Shown here: piece by piece, positions 1-8,514 of the stretch
Layout of the letters: the number at the start of each line of letters is the position of its first letter
Numbering within the stretch: the stretch's first letter is position 1
Translations under genes and position numbers: made by a program
Notes under the pieces: generated by a model
The model's input: the letters and a program-made list of their open reading frames with translations, nothing else
Database searches by the model: none
What the model was told of the DNA's origin: nothing
From: Paractinoplanes bogorensis
Lineage (GTDB): Bacteria > Actinomycetota > Actinomycetes > Mycobacteriales > Micromonosporaceae
Assembly: GCF_018829635.1 (NCBI RefSeq)
Contig: NZ_JAHKKG010000003.1
Coordinates: forward strand, 186,001-250,000
Length of the DNA: 64,000 nucleotides
Reading direction: 5' to 3'

Positions 1-590
1 CCAACGCCGTGCCCCGCCCCTGGTGGTGGTACGACTTCCTGACCACCCCGAAGCTCGAGTTCGCCTCGCTGTCGTCCACCGGCGGCACGGTCGGCGAACT
101 GCTCGACGCGGCCATGGACCCGACGATCAGCTACGAAGATCTGCGGATCATCCGGGAGATGTGGCCCGGCAAGCTGGCGGTCAAGGGCGTGCAGACCGTC
201 GACGACGCCAGGAAGCTGGCCGGCCTCGGCGTCGACGGCATCGTCCTGTCCAACCACGGCGGCCGCCAGCTCGACCGCGCCCCGATCCCGTTCCACCTGC
301 TGCCCAAGGTGGTGCGCGAGGTCGGCGCCGACGTCGAGGTCATGGTCGACACCGGCATCATGCACGGCGCCGACATCGTCGCCTGCATGGCTCTGGGGGC
401 CCGGTTCACCCAGATCGGGCGCGCCTACCTGTACGGGCTGATGGCCGGCGGTCGCCCGGGCGTCGACCGGACCATCGAGATCCTGACCGAGCAGATCGTC
501 CGTACGATGAAACTGCTCGGCGCCCACACGATCGACGAGCTGACGCCGGCGCACGTGACCCAGCTCCGGCGCCTGCTCCCGATCGACTGA
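1..590 (+). CDS. FMN-dependent alpha-hydroxy-acid dehydrogenase (L-lactate dehydrogenase type), 3' part
   Basis: This is the C-terminal part of a TIM-barrel flavoprotein that oxidises L-lactate or a related 2-hydroxy acid. The reading frame is open from base 3 (N-A-V-P-R-P-W-W-W...), so the gene begins before the window; a GTG at 9 is probably internal. Visible family motifs are LAVKGVQT, with the lysine that contacts the flavin, and SNHGGRQLD, with the catalytic His and the substrate-binding Arg. [11 protein letters not shown] followed by [12 protein letters not shown] forms the FMN-phosphate end of the barrel; as far as I recall, the DTGIM variant in place of DGGIR is usual in actinobacterial members. 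The gene converges on the GH172 gene with only 6 bases between the stops. The family is clear; the substrate is not. Confidence 0.88.
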   Translation, partial: NAVPRPWWWYDFLTTPKLEFASLSSTGGTVGELLDAAMDPTISYEDLRIIREMWPGKLAVKGVQTVDDARKLAGLGVDGIVLSNHGGRQLDRAPIPFHLLPKVVREVGADVEVMVDTGIMHGADIVACMALGARFTQIGRAYLYGLMAGGRPGVDRTIEILTEQIVRTMKLLGAHTIDELTPAHVTQLRRLLPID

Positions 591-596
591 AACTGA

Positions 597-1685
597 TCAG
601 CGTGGCCAGCGCTCCCGCGCCGACGGCAGGGCCGGAAGTGCAGCGGCCGGAGCGTTCTGATACCAGTACGCGGTGGTCGAGATGTCGTCCTGCCGTTCGA
701 ACAGCCCGTGGTCCCACGCGCCGATCTGCTGCAGCGTCACCCGCAGCCGCTCGTCGAAGTAGATCGGGTCGGGCACGTGGAACCGGTAGAGCCCGTGCAT
801 CGGCGCGGTCGGCGTCGAGAACGGCGACGCCTTGGTCGTGTCCGCGATCGACCGGTACGGGTAGCCGAAGTAGGGCGCGCTGAACGTCTGGACGACGGGT
901 TCCGGGGAAGCGCGCAGTTCGTCCTGGAACGCCCACGCTCCGCCCGCGTAGTCCTCGAGACCCGTGCTGCACAGCGTCGGAAAGTCGGAGTCGCCGTCGA
1001 CGTAGAACTTGACCTCGCCCTCACCCCACCAGAAGCGGGTCAGCGACGCGAGCGCCACATACGTACCGAGGTAGACGCCGCTGCCCTCGACCCCGTCCAG
1101 GATGACGTGGTCCTCACCCAGCGCAGTGGTGCCGTTGGACCGCCGCCACTGCGCGTGGAAGTAGCCGGCGTCCGCCTCCACCGGACCGGTCGTGTAGTCG
1201 ATCTGGAAGAAGATGTGCTCGAGGTCGCCCGGGTGCTGGCTCTCCAGGGTGATCCGGGCGCCGGTGCGGAACGGCATCGGGATGTACGAGTTCATCCCGC
1301 CGGTCGGCGCGACCACGATCGGCACCGACGTGACGAGAGCCCGCGTCGCGAACCCGTTGCAGAAGAAGTCACCCAGCGGCACCTCGACCGACGGCGTGTC
1401 CGAGCCGTCCCAATAGGCGCGCAGCACCAGGTCGCGCAGGACAAAAGGCCCGGCTTCCGTACGGTCGGCCACCGTGATCCAGATGTGCCGGATGACGCCG
1501 GGCCCCTCGATGTCGGCCAGGGTCAGCGTCTCACCGGCCGGCAGCGGCAGATACGCCGTGCCCTTGCGCCCGGGGCCGAGCGGGGACGCGGTCCGCGCGC
1601 CCAGACCGGGGGCGCCGGTCGGGTTCTCGGCGTTGATCGACCGGCTGCGGACGCCGGGCATGAGGGTGCTCCACGAGTTGAACAA
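597..1685 (-). CDS. GH172 (DUF2961) family glycosidase
   Basis: Predicted 362-residue enzyme of the DUF2961/GH172 family, whose studied members act on fructofuranosides or arabinofuranosides, including difructose-anhydride-forming enzymes. The N-terminal SRSINAENPTGAPG segment and the IEGPGVIRHIWIT, GDFFCNGF and GGMNSYIPMPF segments are typical. No signal peptide is visible, so it is probably cytoplasmic and works on imported oligosaccharide. The start is TTG: an AAGGA ribosome site overlaps the stop of the upstream permease gene, and the extra eight residues match the family N-terminus. An ATG at 1661 is the alternative. It is the last gene of the LacI-linked ABC operon, which suggests that the imported sugar is a furanoside oligomer. 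Confidence 0.85.
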   Translation of the reverse strand: MFNSWSTLMPGVRSRSINAENPTGAPGLGARTASPLGPGRKGTAYLPLPAGETLTLADIEGPGVIRHIWITVADRTEAGPFVLRDLVLRAYWDGSDTPSVEVPLGDFFCNGFATRALVTSVPIVVAPTGGMNSYIPMPFRTGARITLESQHPGDLEHIFFQIDYTTGPVEADAGYFHAQWRRSNGTTALGEDHVILDGVEGSGVYLGTYVALASLTRFWWGEGEVKFYVDGDSDFPTLCSTGLEDYAGGAWAFQDELRASPEPVVQTFSAPYFGYPYRSIADTTKASPFSTPTAPMHGLYRFHVPDPIYFDERLRVTLQQIGAWDHGLFERQDDISTTAYWYQNAPAAALPALPSARERWPR

Positions 1686-1694
1686 GGGGGGTCC

Positions 1695-2567
1695 TTACTT
1701 GATCGAGCCGGCGGTGACGCCGTGGCTCAGGGTGCGCTGGAAGATCAGGAAGAAGACGAGCGTCGGCAGCAGCGACAGCAGCGAGCCGGCGTTCAAAGTG
1801 GTGATGTCGATCGAGTGCTGACCACGCAGCGTGGACAGGGCGATCGGCACGGTCTGTGACGACGCGTCGGAGAGCAGCACGACCGGGATGTAGAACTCGT
1901 TCCACGTCCAGATGAAGAAGAAGACCACCAGCACCGAGAGGGTGGGCCGCAGCACGGGCAGGATGATCTTCCACAGGATCGTCCACCGGCCGGCGCCGTC
2001 GATCCCGGCCGCGTCCAGCAGCTCCTTCGGGACGGTGCTCATCACGCTCGACAACAGATACGTGCCGAAGGCGGCCTGCAGCACGGTGAAGATGATGATC
2101 ACCGACCACACCGTGTTGAACGTGCCGGTCTCCTGGGCGCCGTAGAACAGCGGGTAGATCAGGGCTTCGTGCGGCACCATCGTGGCCAGCAGCAGGACGG
2201 CCAGGATGACCGCGCTGCCTTTGACCCGGCCGATGCCGATCGCGTACGCACTGATCAACGCGAGCCCGGTGCCGGCGAAGGCGACCACGGTCGAGATGAG
2301 GATCGAGTTCCACAGGGCGCGCGGAAAGTCGACCATCGACATGTAGTCGCGGAAGGCGTCCAGCGTGAACGATTTCGGCCACGCGACCGGGCCGCCCGAC
2401 GAGTAGTCCGCGCCCGACTTGAACGCGTTGAGCACGAGCAGCAGGAACGGCGCCAGCATGACCACGGCGAACACCGCGCACAGGCCGAGAACGAGCCACT
2501 GCATCGGCGTACGGGAAACGCGGTTTTGACGTGCGGCCGCAGCCGGGGGCGCGGTTGGCGCGGACAT
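1695..2567 (-). CDS. Carbohydrate ABC transporter permease, MalG type
   Basis: Inner-membrane permease of 290 residues for sugar uptake. It has about six membrane segments, starting with WLVLGLCAVFAVVMLAPFLLL at residues 20-40, and the cytoplasmic EAA-type loop DAAGIDGAGRWTILWKIILP that docks on the ATPase. The ATG overlaps the stop of the preceding permease by one base (TGATG), so translation is coupled. A longer open frame reaching to 3434 is a shadow of the upstream gene. No ATPase gene is present in the operon, as in many actinomycete sugar operons that share a general ATPase of the MsiK type encoded elsewhere; that part is inference. Confidence 0.92.
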   Translation of the reverse strand: MSAPTAPPAAAARQNRVSRTPMQWLVLGLCAVFAVVMLAPFLLLVLNAFKSGADYSSGGPVAWPKSFTLDAFRDYMSMVDFPRALWNSILISTVVAFAGTGLALISAYAIGIGRVKGSAVILAVLLLATMVPHEALIYPLFYGAQETGTFNTVWSVIIIFTVLQAAFGTYLLSSVMSTVPKELLDAAGIDGAGRWTILWKIILPVLRPTLSVLVVFFFIWTWNEFYIPVVLLSDASSQTVPIALSTLRGQHSIDITTLNAGSLLSLLPTLVFFLIFQRTLSHGVTAGSIK

Positions 2568-3454
2568 CAGGCGCTCCTTTCCGAGCGGCGCTGCCAGATC
2601 AGCATCACCGCGGCCACCGCAAAGATCACCAGGGACATCACGGTCGCGATGGTCGAGCCGTACCCGACCTGGGAGAGCTCGAAGAAGTTCCGGTACGCGT
2701 AGTAGGACGGCACCACGGTCGAGCCCTCGGGCCCGCCCCCGGTCAGGATCAGGATCGGCGCGAACACCTTGAGAGCGCCCACGGTCGCGGTCAGCACCAC
2801 GATGAACAGCTCGGGCCGGATCTGCGGGATCGTGATCGCCGCGAACTGCCGCCACCAGCCGGCCCCGTCGAGCTCGGCCGCCTCGTAGAGCTCGGGGTCG
2901 ACCCGGGACAGCGCCGCGATGAAGATGACCACCGGATAGCCGATCTGCAGCCAGACCAGCATCAGCATCACCGAGTAGAGCGCCAGGTCGGGATTGCCCA
3001 GCCAGTCCGGGGGATCGGCGACCCCGACCTTCTGCAGGAACGTGTTGATCGAGCCGTTGCCGCTGTCCAGCACCCAGCTCCAGATGAAGCCGGCCACCGC
3101 GATCGGCAGGATCTGCGGCAGGTAGTACGTGGCCCGCAGGAACGCCGCGATCCGGCTGCCGAACCGCTTGCCGATGTAGTCGTAGAGCACCGCCGCGAGC
3201 AGGATGCCGATCATCGTCGGGATCACCACGATCGCGATGATCATGAAGATCGAGTTGCGGAACGACATCCAGAAGTTCTCGTCGTGCAGCAGCGCGTCGT
3301 AGTTGCCGAGCCCCTCCCAGCGGAAGGGGGCCATGCCGCCCTTCCACCGGAAGAAGCTGAACACCACGTTGACCACGAACGGGATCAACACGATGGCGGT
3401 GAAGCCGATCAGGATCGGCAGCAGGTAGAGCCACCAGCCCCTTTTGTTGCGCAT
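2567..3454 (-). CDS. Carbohydrate ABC transporter permease, MalF type
   Basis: Second permease of the sugar importer, 295 residues. The first membrane helix is YLLPILIGFTAIVLIPFVVN (about residues 9-28). A large periplasmic-side loop follows, and the EAA loop ELYEAAELDGAGWWRQFAAITIPQ lies near residues 190-215. The gene lies two bases after the stop of the binding-protein gene and overlaps the MalG-type gene by one base. It pairs with that permease to form the heterodimeric channel of a CUT1 importer. Confidence 0.92.
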   Translation of the reverse strand: MRNKRGWWLYLLPILIGFTAIVLIPFVVNVVFSFFRWKGGMAPFRWEGLGNYDALLHDENFWMSFRNSIFMIIAIVVIPTMIGILLAAVLYDYIGKRFGSRIAAFLRATYYLPQILPIAVAGFIWSWVLDSGNGSINTFLQKVGVADPPDWLGNPDLALYSVMLMLVWLQIGYPVVIFIAALSRVDPELYEAAELDGAGWWRQFAAITIPQIRPELFIVVLTATVGALKVFAPILILTGGGPEGSTVVPSYYAYRNFFELSQVGYGSTIATVMSLVIFAVAAVMLIWQRRSERSA

Positions 3455-3456
3455 TG

Positions 3457-4758
3457 CTACTTGCCCTTACCGTCGTCGTAGAACTTCTGCAGCGTGTCGA
3501 TGTACTGGTCGGCCGTCTCGTTCTTGTTGCTCATGGCCTGCATGTGCTGCTGGATGAAGTCGAGGAAGCCGGGCACCGGGTAGTCCGGGTAGAAGGTCAG
3601 CGTGTCGGCCTGCACCAGCTCGTTGAACCGCTCGGTGAACTTCTTGGTGATCGGGTCGGTGATCACGCTCGCGTCACCGGCCAGCGGGAGTCCGCCGAGC
3701 TTGCCGATCTCGTTCTGCACCTCGGGGCTCAGCGTGGTGTCGATCCACTCGTACGCGAGTTCCTTGTTCGACGCCTTGGCCGGCACGCCCCACAGGTGGC
3801 CCGAGGAGCCCATCGTCATGTTCGCGCCCGGCATCGTGAAGTAGTCCCAGTCGAACTTGGCGTCCTTGCGGATCCGCGCGAACTCACCGTTGTTCCAGAT
3901 CAGCATGGCCGCCTTGCCGCTCAGGAAGTTGACCGTGGCCTGCTCGAACGAGAGCCCGCCGAGCTTGTCGCCGACGTAGCCCTTGTCGATCCACTCCTGG
4001 AACTTCCTGGTGCCGTCGCCCCACGGCGCCGCCTTGAAGTCGACCGGCTGGCGCACGAACATGAAGTCGTCGATCTGCTGCCGGCTGGCCTGGGCCGAGA
4101 CGAGCGAGTACCAGACCCACATCTGGTTGAAGCCCTGGCTGGTCGCGGCCGAGCTGGAGATCGGGATGATCTTCGCGGCGATCAGCTTGTCCATCGCGGC
4201 CTCGAACTCGGCCTGCGTGGTCGGCAGCGTGGTGATGCCGGCCTTCGTGAACAGCTCCTTGTTGTAGTAGAACATCACGTACTCGCCGATGTTCGGGATG
4301 CCGTACCACTCGCCGTCGCCCGCGTAGCCGTCCTCGCTGTACTTCGCGAACGCCGACATCGCGCCGGTGACCTTCTTGTCCCACCCGTACTTGGTGACCT
4401 GCTCGGTCAGCGGCTCGAGCAGCCCCTGGGCGGCGAGCTGACCACCGTCGGCGTTGCCCTTGTTGAACTCGACCACGTCCGGCACGTCGTTCCCGGAGAG
4501 CGTGATCTTGGCGTTCTGGCGGGCCGCGTCGAAGCTGGTCTGCTCGAACTTGACCTCGACGTCCGGGTGCTTCTGCTTGAAGATCTCCAGGGCCTTCTGC
4601 CAGCCCTGGCCCTGAGCGCTGGTCGGGTTCTCGTACTGGACGATCCGGAGGGTCTTGCCGTCACCGCTGCCGCCGTCGTCTCCGCCGCCGCAGCCGAACG
4701 TGGCGAGGGCGAGCGCGGCCACGCCGAGGAGCGCGCCGGCCTTGCGTAGTGTTGTCAC
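3457..4758 (-). CDS. Extracellular sugar-binding lipoprotein (CUT1 ABC transporter)
   Basis: Secreted, lipid-anchored receptor of the importer, 433 residues. The N-terminus is a lipoprotein signal with cleavage before Cys23 (ATFGC), followed by a Gly/Asp-rich linker and a type-1 family binding-protein fold (KTLRIVQYENPTS...WQKALEIFKQKHPDVEVKF). The start is GTG at 4758, preceded by GAGG. The gene lies 71 bases downstream of lacI on the same strand and just before the two permeases. The ligand is not readable from the sequence; the operon's GH172 enzyme points to a fructose- or arabinose-furanoside. Confidence 0.92.
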   Translation of the reverse strand: MTTLRKAGALLGVAALALATFGCGGGDDGGSGDGKTLRIVQYENPTSAQGQGWQKALEIFKQKHPDVEVKFEQTSFDAARQNAKITLSGNDVPDVVEFNKGNADGGQLAAQGLLEPLTEQVTKYGWDKKVTGAMSAFAKYSEDGYAGDGEWYGIPNIGEYVMFYYNKELFTKAGITTLPTTQAEFEAAMDKLIAAKIIPISSSAATSQGFNQMWVWYSLVSAQASRQQIDDFMFVRQPVDFKAAPWGDGTRKFQEWIDKGYVGDKLGGLSFEQATVNFLSGKAAMLIWNNGEFARIRKDAKFDWDYFTMPGANMTMGSSGHLWGVPAKASNKELAYEWIDTTLSPEVQNEIGKLGGLPLAGDASVITDPITKKFTERFNELVQADTLTFYPDYPVPGFLDFIQQHMQAMSNKNETADQYIDTLQKFYDDGKGK

Positions 4759-4829
4759 AGAGATACCTCATTCTCGGGCAAAAGGGGTGTCCATCAACGT
4801 CAAAGGCTGTGTTTTCCCGTACGGGATCT

Positions 4830-5855
4830 CTAGCTGGGGCGTGTCACCGACGTGCGCTCGACGAGCGGGCACGGCATCAGGCAGTTCTTCGGGGCCGGAT
4901 CGTCCGCGCCGCGCAGCCGGGCGATGGCCTGCCGGGCGGCCCACGCCCCCATAGCGGAGTGCGGCAGCTGCACGGTGGTCAGACCGGGCAGCAGGCTGTC
5001 GGCCACGAACTGCTGGTTGTCGAACCCGACGACCGACACGTCCTCGGGGATCCGCAGGCCGAGCCGGTGGGCGGCCTGATAGAGGCTGAACGCGAGCTGG
5101 TCGGAGAAGCAGAACACGGCGGTCGGCCGGTCCGGGCGGCTCAGCAGACGCTCGGCCGGTTCGCGGCCGGCCACCGTGCTGGGTTCGGCCGCCACCACGA
5201 TCAGCTGGGGGTCGACCGGGATGCCGGCCTCGGTCAGCGCGCGCTGATAACCGGTCAGGCGCAGCTCGCGAGCCACGAAGACCGGGGTCTCGATGGTCAG
5301 GAAGGCGATCCGGCGGTGGCCGGCGTCGATCAGGTGACGGGTCGCGGCGTACGCGCCACCGGTCTCGTCCGGCACGACCCAGTCGACCCTGAGGGTGGGG
5401 TCCTTGGGACGGCCGTCGAGCAGCACGGTCGGGATCGGGGTGGACACCGGCGGCAGCTCCATCTCGCGGTGGAACTTCGAGGCGAGGATGAGCCCCTCGA
5501 CGTGCCGCTGCAGCAGCGCCGTCGTGGCCGGGCGTTCCAGGTTGCGGTCGCCCGCGGTGTCGATGAGCAGCAGCAGGAAGCCCTCCTCCCACGCCGCGAC
5601 CTGCGCTCCGGCCAACATCTCGCCGGCGAAGGGTATGGTCGCGACCTGGTCCGAGAGCAGCCCCAGGGTGTGTGTCTGCCGCGTCTTGAGGCCCCGCGCG
5701 AGCAGGTTGGACGCATAGCCCATCTCCTCGGCGGCGCGGCGGATGCGGTCGGCGATCTCGGGCTTGATGCGCCCCGAGTCACGGTCGTTGAGCACGAGAG
5801 AGACGCTGGAGATCGACACCCCGACTTCCCGGGCGATGTCCTTGAGCGTGATCAT
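4830..5855 (-). CDS. LacI family transcriptional repressor
   Basis: Sugar-responsive repressor of 341 residues. The N-terminal helix-turn-helix is ITLKDIAREVGVSISSVSLVLND (residues 2-24), followed by the hinge helix near SNLLARGLKTRQTHTLGLL and a periplasmic-binding-protein-like effector domain. It is the first gene of the operon: receptor, two permeases and the GH172 enzyme follow on the same strand. Two identical palindromes lie 34-74 bases upstream of its start, so it most likely represses itself and the whole operon until the sugar, or a breakdown product, binds. Confidence 0.93.
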   Translation of the reverse strand: MITLKDIAREVGVSISSVSLVLNDRDSGRIKPEIADRIRRAAEEMGYASNLLARGLKTRQTHTLGLLSDQVATIPFAGEMLAGAQVAAWEEGFLLLLIDTAGDRNLERPATTALLQRHVEGLILASKFHREMELPPVSTPIPTVLLDGRPKDPTLRVDWVVPDETGGAYAATRHLIDAGHRRIAFLTIETPVFVARELRLTGYQRALTEAGIPVDPQLIVVAAEPSTVAGREPAERLLSRPDRPTAVFCFSDQLAFSLYQAAHRLGLRIPEDVSVVGFDNQQFVADSLLPGLTTVQLPHSAMGAWAARQAIARLRGADDPAPKNCLMPCPLVERTSVTRPS

Positions 5856-5888
5856 TTGCGCCGTCCTCCGTGCTACCCATAACGTGTG

Positions 5889-5929
5889 TCAAACGTTTGA
5901 TGTGAAGCTAGGCACGTCAAACGTTTGAC
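5889..5929. promoter_or_regulatory. Twin LacI-family operators
   Basis: Two perfect copies of the palindrome TCAAACGTTTGA lie at 5889-5900 and 5917-5928, with centres 28 bp apart. The second is extended to GTCAAACGTTTGAC. The central CG dyad and 12-14 bp length are typical of LacI/GalR-family sites. They lie between lacI (minus strand) and the small membrane-protein gene (plus strand), so the regulator could also affect the divergent gene. The binding protein is inferred from adjacency. Confidence 0.85.
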
Positions 5930-6014
5930 GCAACGGCGTAACGCAACCGTGATCTCCGGAGACCACCACCCGAAACGTCGATCGGCGGCCGTTGCATGGT
6001 GAGCCAAGCTATGC

Positions 6015-6034
6015 GTAGTGTGAAGTAACGCTAC
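6015..6034. promoter_or_regulatory. Imperfect inverted repeat upstream of the small membrane gene
   Basis: GTAGTGT and ACGCTAC, 7-base arms with one mismatch, flank a 6-base centre, and the repeat ends 17 bases before the GTG start at 6052. It sits where a repressor would cover a promoter. The nearby MerR-type gene at 6523 is a candidate binder, but nothing in the sequence proves it. Confidence 0.35.
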
Positions 6035-6051
6035 TCATTATGGAGGCCGCC

Positions 6052-6468
6052 GTGAGCCGGAGAGCCGAGATCGCCACCCGAGCCGCCCTGATCGGCATGG
6101 GTCTGTTCACCGCGGTGCCCGTGATCGCCGTGGTCCAGCCGGGCCAGCTCGAATCGAGCTACGGCGTCACCGACCCCGCGCCCATGGTGCTGACGCTGCT
6201 CCAGCATCGCGGCGTCTTTCAGTTGCTGGCCGGGCTGGCCCTGATCTGGGCCGCGTTCCGTCCTGCGGTACGGGTCCCGGTCGCCATCGGGGTGATCGTG
6301 GCCAAGAGCTCCGCCCTGCTGCTCACCGTCACCCGTCCCGAGGCGCAGGCCCTGGTCAGCACGCCGATCCAGGTGTTCGACGTGGCCTGCATCGCCCTGC
6401 TGGCCCTGATCGCGGGTGCGGCCCTGATCCCGGTCCGCCGCCCGGCCCCGAACCCGGCCGCGCCGTGA
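6052..6468 (+). CDS. Small predicted membrane protein, unknown function
   Basis: A 138-residue protein with about four hydrophobic segments: AALIGMGLFTAVPVIAVV, FQLLAGLALIWAAF, VAIGVIVAKSSALLLTV and VACIALLALIAGAALI. The C-terminus is short and Arg/Pro-rich. I do not recognise a family. An in-frame ATG at 6040 would start inside the ribosome site; GGAGG at 6042 is correctly spaced for the GTG at 6052, so that start is preferred. It is divergent from the LacI operon and lies 54 bases upstream of a MerR-type gene on the same strand, with which it may be co-transcribed. Confidence 0.7.
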   Translation: MSRRAEIATRAALIGMGLFTAVPVIAVVQPGQLESSYGVTDPAPMVLTLLQHRGVFQLLAGLALIWAAFRPAVRVPVAIGVIVAKSSALLLTVTRPEAQALVSTPIQVFDVACIALLALIAGAALIPVRRPAPNPAAP

Positions 6469-6522
6469 TGCTCTCTACTATCAGCCCGGTCGGGGCATCG
6501 AGCGGGGGAGGGGAACAGCAGC

Positions 6523-7128
6523 GTGCGCATGGGGGAACTCAGCGAGCGGTCCGGGGTGGCCATCCCGACGATTCGCTTCTACCAGCGTGAGGGGCTGCTC
6601 CCGGCGGGCCGGCTGACCAGCCCCAACCAGGCCGTCTACGACGAATCGCACGTACGGCGGCTGGGTCTGATCCGGGCCATGGTCGAGGTCGGTGAGATGC
6701 CGATCGCCGCGGTGGGCGCCCTGTTCAAGCGGCTGCGGGAGAAGGACGCGGACGAATACGTGACGTTGGGGCTGACCCAGTACGCGCTGGTCCGTGAACC
6801 GGAACAGCCGGCCGACGAGAGCGCGGTCGACGAACTGCTGTCCGAGTTGGGCTGGGAGGTCCGGGCTCACCATCCGGCGCGGGCCGCTCTGGCGTCGACC
6901 ATCGCCACCCTGCATCGGCTGGGGCGTCCGGAGCTGGTCGCGCTGCTGCGTCCGTACGCGCTGGCCGCCCACGAACTGGCCGAGCGCGAGGTCCCGATGC
7001 TGGTGAACGACGACGATCTGGACGAGAAGGCCGAGACGGTCGTGCTGATCAACGTGCTGGGCGACGCGATGCTGGGTGCCCTGCGCAAACTGGCCCAGGA
7101 AGACGTGACCACCCGCGCCCGGTCATGA
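6523..7128 (+). CDS. MerR family transcriptional regulator
   Basis: A 201-residue regulator with an N-terminal winged helix-turn-helix (MGELSERSGVAIPTIRFYQREGLLPAGR, residues 3-30), the DESHVRRLGLIRAMVEVGEMPI segment of the MerR wing and dimer helix, and an alpha-helical effector domain of about 120 residues without the Cys pairs of metal sensors. The GTG at 6523 follows a purine-rich GGGGGAGGGG and gives the usual family N-terminus. The gene converges on the P450 gene. The two stops lie inside the same six bases TCATGA (7123-7128), which read as Ser-stop on both strands. Confidence 0.85.
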   Translation: MRMGELSERSGVAIPTIRFYQREGLLPAGRLTSPNQAVYDESHVRRLGLIRAMVEVGEMPIAAVGALFKRLREKDADEYVTLGLTQYALVREPEQPADESAVDELLSELGWEVRAHHPARAALASTIATLHRLGRPELVALLRPYALAAHELAEREVPMLVNDDDLDEKAETVVLINVLGDAMLGALRKLAQEDVTTRARS

Positions 7129-8421
7129 AGATCGTCGAGCTGACGGGCCGGCGGTCAGGGTGAACCGCTTGCCGGGGTTCGGGCCGGGAGTGGCGGTGAT
7201 CCGCAGCGGCCGGGCCGGCGTGGCCGGGCTGACGATCAGACGGCGGACCAGCATGGCCATCGTCGCCACCGACAGCACCTCGGTCATGCCGGCGCCCAGG
7301 CACGTGTGGCTGCCGACCGAGAACGGCGCGTACACCGAGGCCTTGCGCGCCGAGCCGAAATCGCGGTCGATGTCGAAGCGCTCGGGGTTGGGGAAATGCT
7401 CGGGCAGTTGGTGTGGAACCGAGGTGGCGACCAGCACCCGCCGGCCCTGAGCGATGTGGAAGCCTTCGAAGTCGAAGCCGGTCACCGCCGTACGGGCGGA
7501 ACCCGGCGCGGGCGGATAGACGCGCAACGTCTCCAGGGCCAGCCCCTGCAGGGCGGGCATCCGGCGCAGACGGTCGAACGTCAGCGGCCCGTCGTTCGCC
7601 TCGGCGGTGACCCGCGCCAGCACGCCGGGGTGGGCGGACAGCGCGTACAACATGAAGCTGTACAGGTAGGCCAGCGTGTTGATGCCCGCGAAGTAGCCCT
7701 GCAACGCCATCCCCGCCCGTACGTCCATCGGGTAGGGCTCGCCGTGCTCGTCGACCGCGGCCAGCGCCCGGTCGAGCAGATCGGGGGCACGGCCGGTGGG
7801 ATGGGTGGCGCGGTGATCGAGCGCCTCGCGGGCGAACGCGAGAATCGAGGCGCGCGCCCGGCGGTAGGCGGGCCACTGCAGCGTCGCCCGCGGCCACTTG
7901 CCGGCGATGGTGACGTCGAGAACCAGCTCGAACGCCGACCGCAACGTCTCGAACCGCTCGGCCGAACTCGCCCCGGTCAGCGCGATCGACAACTGGGCGG
8001 CGGCCAGGCGCTGACACCGGTCGACCACCCGCACCGTTCCCGGCCACGTGTCGAACTGCCGCTCCGTCTCGGCGGCGACGTCGTCCCAGCGCGCGGCCAG
8101 CAGATCGCGGGACAACCCCGACCCGAGAACCTTGCGCAGATGCCGGTGCGGCCGCCCGCGCAACACGTGCACCCGCATCCCGAACTCGGAGTTCAGCCCG
8201 CCGAAACTCTCCTCGCTCGTGAACACCTCGTCGCCGCGCTCGAGCAGAAACCGGTTGGCCCGCTCCCCGGCCATGATGACGAACGACTGGTTGAGCGCCC
8301 GCACCCGATAGACCGGCCCCATCTCACGATAGGTGTCCACGAAGAACTGCTGGACATCCCCCATCATCCGAAGAGCGTTTCCCAGTACGGGAATCCCGGG
8401 CGCAGCGGGCGGCGGAGTCAT
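7123..8421 (-). CDS. Cytochrome P450
   Basis: Haem-thiolate monooxygenase of 432 residues, soluble and of bacterial type. The haem-ligand loop FSVGSHTCLGAG places the cysteine at residue 374, and the K-helix motif is ETLR. The I-helix shows AGINT: the acidic residue of the usual (A/G)Gx(D/E)T is Asn, so proton delivery may differ or the protein may have an atypical reaction. The N-terminus has the PGIPVLGNALRM proline-rich entry. No ferredoxin or reductase gene is nearby, so redox partners must come from elsewhere. The substrate is unknown. It overlaps the MerR gene tail to tail by six bases. Confidence 0.93.
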   Translation of the reverse strand: MTPPPAAPGIPVLGNALRMMGDVQQFFVDTYREMGPVYRVRALNQSFVIMAGERANRFLLERGDEVFTSEESFGGLNSEFGMRVHVLRGRPHRHLRKVLGSGLSRDLLAARWDDVAAETERQFDTWPGTVRVVDRCQRLAAAQLSIALTGASSAERFETLRSAFELVLDVTIAGKWPRATLQWPAYRRARASILAFAREALDHRATHPTGRAPDLLDRALAAVDEHGEPYPMDVRAGMALQGYFAGINTLAYLYSFMLYALSAHPGVLARVTAEANDGPLTFDRLRRMPALQGLALETLRVYPPAPGSARTAVTGFDFEGFHIAQGRRVLVATSVPHQLPEHFPNPERFDIDRDFGSARKASVYAPFSVGSHTCLGAGMTEVLSVATMAMLVRRLIVSPATPARPLRITATPGPNPGKRFTLTAGPSARRSS

Positions 8422-8514
8422 CCCTCCAGTCTGGACCGCGGGCGCGCCCCGATCCAGGCCCTGTCTTCGTCTGCCGGGCGGTGCCAGGCAGCGCCGGACT
8501 GTGCCGGGTGCTCG

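Noticed and set aside
3454..4749. Long plus-strand open frame opposite the sugar-binding protein
   Set aside because: It mirrors the codon structure of the minus-strand gene, has Val/Leu/Arg-rich composition without motifs, and no ribosome site; a high-GC antisense shadow.
4790..4810. A further LacI operator before the sugar-binding gene
   Set aside because: ATCAACGTCAAAG contains only a weak half-site compared with the perfect palindromes at 5889 and 5917.
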